This document shows, piece by piece, positions 30,866-39,598 of a stretch of 41,152 nt of DNA. A model generated the notes under the pieces. The model worked only from the letters and a program-made list of their open reading frames with translations, did no database searches and had not been told where the DNA came from. How positions within the stretch are numbered: position 1 is the first letter of the stretch; every line of letters begins with the position of its first letter. Source of the DNA: JANPCX01 sp046049865 (GTDB lineage: Bacteria; Pseudomonadota; Gammaproteobacteria; Burkholderiales; Burkholderiaceae_C); contig JBJOQO010000021.1 of assembly GCA_046049865.1 (NCBI GenBank), positions 1 through 41,152 on the forward strand. Direction: 5' to 3'. The translations under genes and the position numbers were made by a program.

Positions 30866-32245
30866 ATGCTGGACTTGCGCAAATTTCAAGCTACAGGAAT
30901 TGAAACCTGTTTCCATGGCCGCCACTTGCAGCCGCAAATTTTTGCGGACTTGAATGGCGACAACTGGCGATTGGCCGACTACGAAAAACGTGGCGGTTAC
31001 CAGGCGCTGCGCAAAATATTGGGCAAGGATGGCGGCGAAGGTTTAACGCCCGACCAAGTCATCGCTGAAGTGAAAACATCGGCCTTGCGCGGCCGTGGCG
31101 GTGCGGGATTCCCGACGGGCCTGAAGTGGAGCTTCATGCCGCGTCAGTTCCCTGGTGCGAAGTACTTGGTTTGCAATTCCGACGAAGGCGAGCCTGGCAC
31201 GTGCAAAGACCGCGACATCATGATGTTCAATCCGCACATCGTGATCGAGGGCATGATCATTGCGGCCTACGCCATGGGCATCCGTGTGGGCTACAACTAC
31301 ATTCACGGTGAGATTTTCGAGGTCTACCAGCGGTTTGAAGAAGCCTTGGAAGAAGCCCGTGCTGCTGGGTTTTTGGGCGACAACATTTTGGGTTCGACCC
31401 ACAGCTTTCAACTGCATGCGTCGCACGGTTTTGGGGCCTACATCTGCGGTGAAGAAACCGCACTGCTGGAATCACTCGAAGGCAAAAAAGGGCAGCCGCG
31501 TTTCAAGCCACCTTTCCCTGCGAGTTATGGCCTTTACGGTAAACCCACCACGATCAACAACACCGAAACCTTTGCGGCAGTGCCTTGGATCATTCGCAAC
31601 GGCGGGCAGGCTTTCCTCGAAGTGGGCAAACCTAACAACGGCGGCACGAAGTTGTATTCCGTCTCGGGCGACGTTGAGCGTCCCGGCAACTACGAAATTC
31701 CTTTGGGCACTCCCTTCTCCAAACTGTTGGAGTTGGCCGGTGGTGTGCGCAAGGGGCGCACCCTCAAGGCCGTGATTCCCGGCGGATCCTCTGCGCCCGT
31801 GCTGCCTGCGTCCATCATGATGGAATGCACCATGGACTACGACAGCATCGCCAAAGCGGGTTCCATGCTCGGATCGGGCGCCGTCATCGTGATGGACGAT
31901 TCGCGCTGCATGGTGAATTCACTTTTACGTCTGTCCTACTTCTACATGCACGAAAGCTGTGGCCAATGCACGCCTTGCCGCGAGGGCACGGGTTGGCTCT
32001 ACCGAATGGTGGAGCGCATTGCCCACGGTCAGGGCCGCAAAGACGATATCGACTTGCTCAACTCCGTGGCCGACAACATTCAAGGCCGCACGATTTGCGC
32101 TTTGGGCGACGCCGCCGCCATGCCGGTGCGAGCCATGATCAAACACTTCCGTGATGAGTTCATTCACCTCATCGAACACAAGACCAACAAAGTGCTGGGG
32201 CCTTTGAGCAAAGCCGCCAAAGCACCTGAGGCGGCCGAGGCTTGA
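30866..32245 (+). CDS. nuoF: NADH-quinone oxidoreductase subunit F (NADH and FMN binding)
   Basis: A 459-residue subunit where NADH is oxidised. The glycine-rich FMN/NADH region is LRGRGGAGFPTGLKW (74-88), with CNSDEGEPGTCKDR (103-116) and CGEETALLESLEG (194-206). [4Fe-4S] cluster N3 is bound by Cys365, Cys368, Cys371 (SCGQCTPC) and Cys411 (ICALGD). The length is usual. An ATG directly follows the stop for nuoG, one base apart. Confidence 0.98.
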   Translation: MLDLRKFQATGIETCFHGRHLQPQIFADLNGDNWRLADYEKRGGYQALRKILGKDGGEGLTPDQVIAEVKTSALRGRGGAGFPTGLKWSFMPRQFPGAKYLVCNSDEGEPGTCKDRDIMMFNPHIVIEGMIIAAYAMGIRVGYNYIHGEIFEVYQRFEEALEEARAAGFLGDNILGSTHSFQLHASHGFGAYICGEETALLESLEGKKGQPRFKPPFPASYGLYGKPTTINNTETFAAVPWIIRNGGQAFLEVGKPNNGGTKLYSVSGDVERPGNYEIPLGTPFSKLLELAGGVRKGRTLKAVIPGGSSAPVLPASIMMECTMDYDSIAKAGSMLGSGAVIVMDDSRCMVNSLLRLSYFYMHESCGQCTPCREGTGWLYRMVERIAHGQGRKDDIDLLNSVADNIQGRTICALGDAAAMPVRAMIKHFRDEFIHLIEHKTNKVLGPLSKAAKAPEAAEA

Positions 32246-32246
32246 G

Positions 32247-34559
32247 ATGATTGAAATTGAACTCGACGGCAAAAAAGTAGAAGTCCAAGAGGGCAGCGTG
32301 GTCATGCACGCCGCCGACAAAGCTGGCGTCTACATCCCGCATTTTTGTTATCACAAGAAGTTGTCGATCGCGGCCAACTGCCGCATGTGTTTGGTGGACG
32401 TTGAAAAAGCGCCCAAACCCATGCCAGCCTGCGCCACGCCGGTGACGCAGGGCATGATCGTTCGCACCAAGAGCGAAAAAGCCATCAAGGCCCAGCAATC
32501 GGTGATGGAGTTTTTGCTCATCAACCACCCTCTGGACTGCCCGATTTGCGACCAGGGCGGCGAATGCCAATTGCAAGACTTGGCCGTGGGCTATGGTGGA
32601 TCTTCGTCAAGGTACCAAGAAGAAAAACGCGTGGTCTTCCACAAAGACGTGGGTCCACTGATCTCGATGCAAGAGATGAGCCGCTGCATCCACTGCACCC
32701 GCTGCGTTCGGTTTGGTCAAGAGGTGTCGGGCGTGATGGAGCTCGGAATGATCCACCGTGGCGAGCATTCTGAGATCACGACAGTTGTCGGTGAGACGGT
32801 GGACTCGGAGCTGTCCGGCAACATGATCGACATTTGCCCCGTCGGCGCGCTCACCAGCAAACCCTTCCGTTACAGCGCCCGCACTTGGGAGTTGTCGCGC
32901 CGCAAAAGCATTTCTCCGCACGACAGCACCGGGGCCAATCTGATCGTGCAGGTCAAGGCCAACAAGGTGATGCGTGTGGTGCCGCTGGAAAACGAAGAAG
33001 TCAACGAATGCTGGATTGCCGACCGCGATCGTTTTTCTTACGAAGCGCTGAATAGCGAAGACCGCCTCACCTCGCCGATGATCAAACAAGGCGGGCAGTG
33101 GAAAACCGTGGGCTGGACCGAAGCCCTGGAATACGTGGCCCGTGGTTTGAATCAAATCAAAGCGGACCATGGCCCTGCCAGCCTGGGGGCCTTGGCGGCA
33201 CCGCACAGCACCACGGAAGAACTGCATTTGCTGGCCCAGCTGATGCGTGGCCTGGGCAGCGAGAACATCGACCATCGCTTGCGCCATGCCGATTTCACCG
33301 CGCCCGAGGGTGTGCGCTGGCTCGGCACTTCCATTGCATCACTCATGGAGTTGCAGCGCGTGTTGGTGGTGGGCTCGTTCTTGCGCAAAGACCACCCACT
33401 GTTCGCACAGCGTTTGCGTCAAGCCGCCAAGAAGGGTGCCCACATCCATAGCTTGCACGCTTTGCAAGACGATTGGCTGATGCCAGTGGCCCAGCACCTG
33501 GTGGCCGCTCCGGCGGAATGGGTCCAGGTTCTGGCCCAGGTCGCCAGCAGCGTGGCGGCCAGCAAAGGTGTGCCATCGCCTTGGGCCGCTGTGGCAAGCC
33601 CAACAGCCCAAGCCATCGCGGCGTCCTTGCTCAGCGGCGAACGCAAAGCCATCTTGCTGGGCAATACTGCTGCCCAGCACCCGCAAGCCAGCGGTTTGCT
33701 CACGGTAGCGAATTGGATCGCAGAACAAACCGGCGCAACGGTGGGTTACCTCACCGAAGCAGGTAACACGGTAGGTGCGCAGTTGGTGAATGCGCTGCCT
33801 GGGCCTGGCGGACTGAACGCCGGACAAATGTTGGCCAGTCCCAAGCTCAAAGCCTGTGTGCTGTTGAATGTTGAACCTGCGCTCGACGTGGCCGATCCGT
33901 TGGTTGCCCACAGCAGCTTGCAAACCGCTGAGATGGTGGTGGCGCTGACGCCCTTCAAGAACGTGGCACTGGACGTGGCCGATGTGCTGTTGCCCATTGC
34001 GCCGTTCACAGAAACCTCAGGCACTTTGATCAATGCTGAAGGCCGGGTGCAAAGTTTCCACGGTGTGGTGAAACCTTTGGGCGAAACCCGCCCCGCATGG
34101 AAAGTGCTGCGCGTGCTCGCCAACATGCTCAACCTGCCGGGTTTTGACTTTGAAACCTCGGAAGACGTTCGCGCCCAGGCCTTGGGTGATGTGACCACGT
34201 TGCCCGCCCGTTTGAGCAACCGCTCCACAGCTCCCGTTCAAGCGCCCACTGCGTCCGCTGGCTTGCAGCGTTTGGCCGATGTGCCCATCTATGCCACCGA
34301 CGCAGTGGTGCGACGCGCGTCGTCACTGCAACTGACTGCAGATGCTCGCGCTGCTGTGGTGAGTGTGGGCACCGCGCTGTGGAACGAATTGAACCTTTCG
34401 GCCAACGCCTCGTTGCGTGCGACGCAGGGATCTGCCAGCGTGGTGTTGCCGGTTCGTCTGGATGCCAGCTTGGCACCCCAAGTGGTGCGCTTGCCAGCTG
34501 GTTTGGCTTCCACGGCGCTGGGTTCGCAGTTTGGTGCTGTGCGGCTTGAAAAGGTGTGA
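32247..34559 (+). CDS. nuoG: NADH-quinone oxidoreductase subunit G
   Basis: A 770-residue subunit carrying several Fe-S clusters of the electron wire. N1b: Cys34, Cys45, Cys48, Cys62. N5: His94, Cys98, Cys101, Cys107 (HPLDCPICDQGGEC). N4: Cys147, Cys150, Cys153, Cys197. From about 215 on is a molybdopterin-oxidoreductase-like domain without catalytic function. The extra N7 cluster motif of E. coli-type NuoG is not evident, and the protein is shorter than E. coli's (about 908). The C-terminal 150 residues are Ala/Ser/Leu-rich and poorly conserved in the family. Confidence 0.97.
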   Translation: MIEIELDGKKVEVQEGSVVMHAADKAGVYIPHFCYHKKLSIAANCRMCLVDVEKAPKPMPACATPVTQGMIVRTKSEKAIKAQQSVMEFLLINHPLDCPICDQGGECQLQDLAVGYGGSSSRYQEEKRVVFHKDVGPLISMQEMSRCIHCTRCVRFGQEVSGVMELGMIHRGEHSEITTVVGETVDSELSGNMIDICPVGALTSKPFRYSARTWELSRRKSISPHDSTGANLIVQVKANKVMRVVPLENEEVNECWIADRDRFSYEALNSEDRLTSPMIKQGGQWKTVGWTEALEYVARGLNQIKADHGPASLGALAAPHSTTEELHLLAQLMRGLGSENIDHRLRHADFTAPEGVRWLGTSIASLMELQRVLVVGSFLRKDHPLFAQRLRQAAKKGAHIHSLHALQDDWLMPVAQHLVAAPAEWVQVLAQVASSVAASKGVPSPWAAVASPTAQAIAASLLSGERKAILLGNTAAQHPQASGLLTVANWIAEQTGATVGYLTEAGNTVGAQLVNALPGPGGLNAGQMLASPKLKACVLLNVEPALDVADPLVAHSSLQTAEMVVALTPFKNVALDVADVLLPIAPFTETSGTLINAEGRVQSFHGVVKPLGETRPAWKVLRVLANMLNLPGFDFETSEDVRAQALGDVTTLPARLSNRSTAPVQAPTASAGLQRLADVPIYATDAVVRRASSLQLTADARAAVVSVGTALWNELNLSANASLRATQGSASVVLPVRLDASLAPQVVRLPAGLASTALGSQFGAVRLEKV

Positions 34560-34570
34560 GGTAGAGAACC

Positions 34571-35668
34571 ATGTTTGACACCATTCACAACCTGGGTTCA
34601 TCTTTGTTGGGCGGTGCTTGGCCTGTGGCTTGGACGCTGATCAAAATCGTCGCCCTGGTATTGCCCCTGATGATTTGCGTGGCCTACCTTACGCTGTGGG
34701 AGCGCAAGGCCATCGGCTGGACACAAATTCGGCCCGGCCCCAACCGTGTTGGCCCCTTGGGTCTGTTGCAGCCCATTGCAGACGCAGTGAAGTTGATTTT
34801 CAAAGAAATCATTGTCCCCACGGCAGCGAGCAAAGGACTGTTCTTGCTCGCTCCGGTGATGACCATCATGCCTGCTCTGGCGGCCTGGGCGGTGGTGCCT
34901 TTCGGTCCCGACGCAGCGCTGTCCAACATCAATGCTGGTTTGCTCTTTTTGATGGCCATCACTTCCATGGAGGTTTATGGCGTGATCGTCGCCGGTTGGG
35001 CCTCCAACTCCAAGTACGCTTTCTTGGGTGCCTTGCGCGCGTCGGCTCAAATGGTGAGCTACGAAATCGCCATGGGATTCTGTCTGGTGGTGGTGCTCAT
35101 GGTGTCTGCCAGCCTCAACATGACCGACATCGTCATGGGACAAGGCAAAGGGTGGTTCGCCGACCACGGCTGGGCCTTCATGAGCTGGAACTGGTTGCCA
35201 CTGCTGCCCATTTTTGTGGTCTATGTGATTGCCGGCATTGCAGAAACAAACCGCCACCCCTTTGACGTGGTGGAAGGCGAGTCTGAAATCGTGGCCGGCC
35301 ACATGGTGGAGTACTCCGGCATGTCCTTTGCCATGTTCTTCTTGGCCGAGTACGCCAACATCATTCTCATCTCGGTGTTGGCGGCCACCATGTTCATGGG
35401 CGGCTGGATTGCACCCGTGTCATTCTCGGTGCTGGGCATGACCACGCCGCAGTGGATTGTGGACACGATGTGGTTCTGGAACTGGTTCTGGCTCTTTGCC
35501 AAAACCTTTGTGGTGGCCACCCTGTTCCTCTGGGTGCGCGCAACGTTCCCGCGTTTCCGCTACGACCAGATCATGCGTTTGGGTTGGAAGATTTTCATTC
35601 CCGTGACCTTGGTTTGGCTGGTTGTCATCGGCCTGTGGATTCAAACCCCTTACAACATTTGGAAGTGA
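34571..35668 (+). CDS. nuoH: NADH-quinone oxidoreductase subunit H
   Basis: A 365-residue membrane subunit (ND1 type) with about eight transmembrane helices, joining the peripheral arm to the membrane arm and lining the quinone tunnel. Diagnostic segments are ERKAIGWTQIRPGPNRVGPLGL (about 38-59) and NRHPFDVVEGESEIVAGHMVEYSGM (about 227-251), which hold the conserved charged residues of the E-channel. Start ATG 34571 lies 11 bases after nuoG. Confidence 0.98.
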   Translation: MFDTIHNLGSSLLGGAWPVAWTLIKIVALVLPLMICVAYLTLWERKAIGWTQIRPGPNRVGPLGLLQPIADAVKLIFKEIIVPTAASKGLFLLAPVMTIMPALAAWAVVPFGPDAALSNINAGLLFLMAITSMEVYGVIVAGWASNSKYAFLGALRASAQMVSYEIAMGFCLVVVLMVSASLNMTDIVMGQGKGWFADHGWAFMSWNWLPLLPIFVVYVIAGIAETNRHPFDVVEGESEIVAGHMVEYSGMSFAMFFLAEYANIILISVLAATMFMGGWIAPVSFSVLGMTTPQWIVDTMWFWNWFWLFAKTFVVATLFLWVRATFPRFRYDQIMRLGWKIFIPVTLVWLVVIGLWIQTPYNIWK

Positions 35669-35723
35669 ACGAGTACGTCATGACTTCGCTTTCACCAATG
35701 CACGCCGCTACAAAGGTGTCTCC

Positions 35724-36221
35724 ATGAGTGCTGTTGCCACGCTCAAACAAACGCTGTCCAGTTTCATGCTTTTTGAGTTGTTCAAAGGCATGGCCCTGAC
35801 CGGCAGGCATTTTTGGTCGCGCAAGATCACCGTGCTTTTCCCCGAGGAAAAAACTCCGCAAAGCCCGCGTTTTCGCGGCTTGCACGCCTTGCGCCGCTAC
35901 GACAACGGTGAAGAGCGCTGCATCGCCTGCAAATTGTGTGAAGCCGTTTGCCCCGCCATGGCCATCACCATTGAGAGTGACGTGCGCGACGATGGTTCAC
36001 GCCGCACCACACGCTACGACATCGACCTCACCAAATGCATCTTCTGCGGCTTTTGTGAAGAGAGCTGCCCGGTGGACTCTATTGTCGAAACCCACATCTT
36101 TGAGTACCACGGTGAAAAACGTGGCGACCTGTACTTCACCAAAGACATGTTGCTGGCCGTGGGTGACCGTTATGAAAAAGACATCGCAGCCAACAAGGAG
36201 GCGGATGCTCGCTATCGCTGA
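35724..36221 (+). CDS. nuoI: NADH-quinone oxidoreductase subunit I
   Basis: A 165-residue ferredoxin-like subunit with two [4Fe-4S] clusters, N6a and N6b. Ligands are Cys66, Cys69, Cys72, Cys76 (CIACKLCEAVCP) and Cys105, Cys108, Cys111, Cys115 (CIFCGFCEESCP). An amphipathic N-terminal helix (about 10-30) would anchor it at the membrane. ATG 35724 with upstream AAAGGTG is preferred to an in-frame start at 35622 inside nuoH. Confidence 0.97.
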   Translation: MSAVATLKQTLSSFMLFELFKGMALTGRHFWSRKITVLFPEEKTPQSPRFRGLHALRRYDNGEERCIACKLCEAVCPAMAITIESDVRDDGSRRTTRYDIDLTKCIFCGFCEESCPVDSIVETHIFEYHGEKRGDLYFTKDMLLAVGDRYEKDIAANKEADARYR

Positions 36222-36286
36222 CCGTTGACGGAGTTTGCGCTTCAAAGCGCAAGCCCTTCGCTGCAGCCATGCTGATCCACAAGCCC

Positions 36287-36937
36287 ATGAATACAACTTC
36301 GGCGCTCTTCTACGTTTTTTCAGCAGTGCTCTTGTTTGCTGCTTTCCGCGTGATCACTGCACGCAGCCCGGTGCATGCGGCACTGTATTTGGTGCTGGCG
36401 TTCTTTACCGCCTCTTGTTTGTGGATCTTGCTGCAAGCCGAGTTTTTGGCCATCTCCTTGGTGCTGGTGTATGTGGGCGCGGTGATGGTGCTGTTCTTGT
36501 TTGTGGTGATGATGCTGGACGTGAACGTCGAAGGCCTGCGCAAAGGGTTCTGGAAGCATTTTCCAGTGGCGGCCTTTGTCGGTGTGATCATTGCGCTTGA
36601 AATGGCGGCCGTGCTCCTGGGCGGTTTCCGCTTGAAGGAAGCGCCCGTCTTGGATGCACAGGCCGTCCAACTTGGCAATACCAAGATGTTGGGTATTGAG
36701 ATTTACACCCAGTACCTCTACCCCCTGCAGCTCGCTGCGGTGCTTTTGCTGGTGGCCATCATTGCGGCCATCGCATTGACCTTGCGCCGCCGCAAAGACT
36801 CCAAATACATCAACCCTGCGGAACAGGTCCTGGCCAAGAAGGCCGACCGCGTGCGTTTGGTGAAGATGCAAGCCACGGTTGAATTGCCGGATCCGCCTGC
36901 TGCGGCCATTGAGCCCGCGACCGGAGAGAAAAAATGA
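36287..36937 (+). CDS. nuoJ: NADH-quinone oxidoreductase subunit J
   Basis: A 216-residue membrane subunit (ND6 type) with five predicted transmembrane helices. The central helix LAISLVLVYVGAVMVLFLFVVMM holds the conserved pi-bulge region linked to proton coupling. ATG 36287 (MNTTSALFYVF) is chosen since homologues begin at this point; ATG 36269 would add six residues. The C-terminal tail is charged and extra-membrane. Its TGA overlaps the nuoK ATG. Confidence 0.95.
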   Translation: MNTTSALFYVFSAVLLFAAFRVITARSPVHAALYLVLAFFTASCLWILLQAEFLAISLVLVYVGAVMVLFLFVVMMLDVNVEGLRKGFWKHFPVAAFVGVIIALEMAAVLLGGFRLKEAPVLDAQAVQLGNTKMLGIEIYTQYLYPLQLAAVLLLVAIIAAIALTLRRRKDSKYINPAEQVLAKKADRVRLVKMQATVELPDPPAAAIEPATGEKK

Positions 36938-37260
36938 ACGGTGCGGCCATGACATCCATCACCCTCGGTCACTACCTGTCGGTCGGCGGCATTTTGTTTG
37001 CCCTGTCCGTGATTGGCATATTCCTGAACCGCAAAAACCTCATCGTGCTCTTGATGGCCATTGAGCTGATGTTGCTCGCAGTCAACCTGAATTTCATCGC
37101 CTTCTCGCACTACTTGGGTGACATGGCTGGGCAGGTGTTCGTATTTTTCATCCTCACCGTGGCTGCTGCCGAGTCCGCCATCGGCTTGGCGATTTTGGTG
37201 GTGCTCTTTCGCAACCGCGCCAGTATCAATGTGGACGAGATGGACACCCTCAAGGGCTGA
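36934..37260 (+). CDS. nuoK: NADH-quinone oxidoreductase subunit K
   Basis: A 108-residue membrane subunit (ND4L type) with three transmembrane helices. The two buried glutamates essential for proton transfer appear in MAIELMLLAVNLNF and AAAESAIGLAILV. ATG 36934 overlaps the nuoJ stop (ATGA) and has GGAGAG upstream. ATG 36949 (MTSITLGHYL) would give the more usual length of about 103 and cannot be excluded. Confidence 0.96.
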   Translation: MNGAAMTSITLGHYLSVGGILFALSVIGIFLNRKNLIVLLMAIELMLLAVNLNFIAFSHYLGDMAGQVFVFFILTVAAAESAIGLAILVVLFRNRASINVDEMDTLKG

Positions 37261-37290
37261 CCTGGTACAGCGACTTAAAGAATCAACACC

Positions 37291-39321
37291 ATGGCGACAG
37301 AACTCTCCGCAAACCTGCTGCTCACCGCTGCATTGGCCCCCTTGGTCGGTGCTATTGCGGCTGGCTTTTTTGGCAAGACCATAGGCCGCCGTGGCGCGCA
37401 CACCGTCACCATCTTGGGCGTGTTGGTGTCCTTCGTCATCTCTGCGATGACCTTGTATGCGGTCGCCACAGCAGGAGCACGCTTCAACGCCACCATTTAC
37501 GAGTGGATGGTGCTGGGCAGTTTGAAGATGGAGGTCGGCTTCTTGATCGACCCGCTGTCGGCCATGATGATGTGCGTGGTGACCTTTGTCTCGCTCATGG
37601 TGCACATCTACACCATCGGCTACATGGAAGAGGATCCTGGCTACCAGCGATTCTTCAGCTACATCTCGCTCTTTACCTTCTCCATGCTGATGCTGGTCAT
37701 GAGCAACAACCTGCTCCAGCTCTTCTTTGGCTGGGAGGCCGTGGGCTTGGTGTCTTATTTGCTCATCGGTTTTTGGCACAACAAACCCACGGCCATCTTC
37801 GCCAACATGAAGGCGTTTTTGGTCAACCGGGTCGGCGACTTTGGTTTCATCTTGGGCATTGGTTTGATCGTGGCTTTTGCCGGCACGCTCAACTACACCG
37901 AGGCCTTTGCCAAAGCGCCCGAACTGGCCAAGCTCGCGTTTCCCGGCACCGAGTGGATGCTCATCACCGTCATCTGCATTTGCCTTTTCATTGGTGCCAT
38001 GGGCAAGAGCGCCCAATTCCCTTTGCATGTGTGGTTGCCCGACTCCATGGAAGGCCCGACCCCGATCTCTGCCTTGATTCACGCTGCGACCATGGTGACG
38101 GCCGGCATCTTCATGGTGGCGCGTATGTCGCCGCTCTTTGAGTTGTCGGACACCGCCTTGAGTTTCATTTTGGTGATCGGTTCGATCACGGCTCTCTTCA
38201 TGGGCTTTTTGGGCATCATTCAAAACGACATCAAACGTGTGGTGGCGTATTCCACGTTGTCTCAGCTGGGTTACATGACGGTGGCGCTCGGTGCCTCTGC
38301 CTATTCGGTGGCCGTGTTCCACCTGATGACCCATGCCTTCTTCAAAGCGCTGCTCTTCCTGGCTGCAGGCTCGGTGATCATCGGCATGCACCACGACCAA
38401 GACATCCGCAACATGGGCGGTTTGCGCAAGTACATGAAGATCACCTGGATCACGTCCTTGCTCGGCTCGCTGGCCTTGATCGGCACGCCGCTGTTCTCGG
38501 GCTTTTATTCCAAGGACAGCATCATCTTGGCAGTGGAAAACAGCCATCTGTGGGGCTCAGGCTTCGCCAAGTTCGCGGTCATAGCGGGTGTGTTCGTCAC
38601 CGCCTTCTACTCGTTCCGCATGTATTTCTTGGTTTTCCACGGCAAAGAGAATTTCCGCCACAAACCATTCCCGGGTGAACACGATCACCACGACGACGAT
38701 GGTCACCACCACGAACCTCATGTGCCGCACGAGTCACCGTGGGTGGTGTGGTTGCCGCTGGTGCTTTTGGCTGTGCCCTCGGTGTTGATCGGTTACTACA
38801 CCATCTCTCCCATGTTGTTTGCGGGTTTCTTTGACGGTGCCATTCACATTGATGCCGCCAAGCACCCGGCCATGCAGCACTTGGCCGAGCATTTCCACGG
38901 GGCCTGGGCCATGGCTTTGCATGGTTTGCAAACCTTGCCTTTCTGGCTGGCGGTGGCGGGCGTCGCGACGGCTTACTGGTTCTACATGGTTCAGCCCAGT
39001 ATTCCCACCGCCATCAAGGCACGCACCGCCTTCATCAACCGTGTGCTGGAAAACAAGTACTACTTCGACTGGTTCAACGAGAACGTTCTGGCCGCGGGCA
39101 CACGCCTTTTGGGCCGCGGGTTGTGGAAGGGCGGTGATCAAGGTTTGATCGACGGGTTGTTGATCAACGGGTCGGCCAGCAGCGTGGGCAGTTTGGCCAC
39201 CGTCATGCGTTTGCTGCAAACCGGGCATTTGTTCTGGTATGCCCTGGTGATGATTTTGGGTGTCATTGGTTTGATGACTTGGCAGTTGTGGCCCTATCTG
39301 GGCAATTTGCTCGGCCGCTGA
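37291..39321 (+). CDS. nuoL: NADH-quinone oxidoreductase subunit L
   Basis: A 676-residue antiporter-like proton-pumping subunit (ND5 type). The Proton_antipo core includes LQLFFGWEAVGLVSYLLIGFW, PLHVWLPDSMEGPTPISALIHAATMVTAG and a following key-lysine helix. A long lateral helix and the C-terminal transmembrane helix (LFWYALVMILGVIGLMTWQLW) are present. A loop at about 463-482 is strongly histidine- and aspartate-rich (EHDHHDDDGHHHEPHVPH). The gene is followed by 277 non-coding bases containing an inverted-repeat element, unlike the tight spacing elsewhere in the operon. Confidence 0.98.
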   Translation: MATELSANLLLTAALAPLVGAIAAGFFGKTIGRRGAHTVTILGVLVSFVISAMTLYAVATAGARFNATIYEWMVLGSLKMEVGFLIDPLSAMMMCVVTFVSLMVHIYTIGYMEEDPGYQRFFSYISLFTFSMLMLVMSNNLLQLFFGWEAVGLVSYLLIGFWHNKPTAIFANMKAFLVNRVGDFGFILGIGLIVAFAGTLNYTEAFAKAPELAKLAFPGTEWMLITVICICLFIGAMGKSAQFPLHVWLPDSMEGPTPISALIHAATMVTAGIFMVARMSPLFELSDTALSFILVIGSITALFMGFLGIIQNDIKRVVAYSTLSQLGYMTVALGASAYSVAVFHLMTHAFFKALLFLAAGSVIIGMHHDQDIRNMGGLRKYMKITWITSLLGSLALIGTPLFSGFYSKDSIILAVENSHLWGSGFAKFAVIAGVFVTAFYSFRMYFLVFHGKENFRHKPFPGEHDHHDDDGHHHEPHVPHESPWVVWLPLVLLAVPSVLIGYYTISPMLFAGFFDGAIHIDAAKHPAMQHLAEHFHGAWAMALHGLQTLPFWLAVAGVATAYWFYMVQPSIPTAIKARTAFINRVLENKYYFDWFNENVLAAGTRLLGRGLWKGGDQGLIDGLLINGSASSVGSLATVMRLLQTGHLFWYALVMILGVIGLMTWQLWPYLGNLLGR

Positions 39322-39354
39322 TCGCTGGCGCTAACAAACGACACCCCCGGAGTA

Positions 39355-39592
39355 AACCTAGAAACGGCAGTTGACCGCTTTCTTCCGCTGGAAACATCAG
39401 ATGAATATTGAGAGTTCTCTACACGATGGACAGCACCTTTGGGGTGGCAACGCTACGCACCCGATTGAGCCGCGCTGCGGCACGCTGGCGGCGTTGCTCC
39501 TCATTGCGGGCATGAGCCCGCTGCTTCGTCGCGCCTTGCCACCGCACCTCATCGCAGCCCACTCGGGCGCGTCCAACTGCCGTTTCTAGGTT
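39355..39592. mobile_element. 238-bp inverted-repeat (MITE-like) element between nuoL and nuoM
   Basis: Perfect 19-bp terminal inverted repeats bound the element: AACCTAGAAACGGCAGTTG at 39355-39373 and CAACTGCCGTTTCTAGGTT at 39574-39592. Pairing resumes inside as CGC/GCG after two mismatches. No transposase is encoded; the interior of about 200 bases holds one small frame. The left flank, CCCGGAGTA, contains a good Shine-Dalgarno (GGAG, 39349-39352), while the right flank, GAAAAC, leads straight into the nuoM ATG at 39599. Removing the element would rejoin GGAG to the nuoM ATG at normal spacing. AAAC occurs on both sides (39354-39357 and 39595-39598) but a target duplication is not certain. 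An alternative is an unusual large regulatory hairpin. Confidence 0.7.
39401..39589 (+). CDS. Small open frame inside the inverted-repeat element
   Basis: A 62-residue frame from ATG 39401 (MNIESSLHDGQ...) to a TAG lying within the right inverted repeat. The second half (TLAALLLIAGMSPLLRRALPPH) is hydrophobic then basic. I recognise no family, and it does not resemble a transposase. The stop is nine bases before the nuoM ATG, so if translated it could deliver ribosomes to nuoM. The ribosome site is weak (GGA about eight bases upstream). A TTG start at 39371 would extend it. It may be only chance. Confidence 0.25.
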   Translation: MNIESSLHDGQHLWGGNATHPIEPRCGTLAALLLIAGMSPLLRRALPPHLIAAHSGASNCRF

Positions 39593-39598
39593 GAAAAC

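Noticed and set aside
36718..38547. A 609-codon open frame on the minus strand, rich in His, Gln and Arg
   Set aside because: It lies wholly opposite nuoJ, nuoK and nuoL, which are certain genes. Its composition is what the complement of GC-biased coding sequence gives, and it has no recognisable domain.
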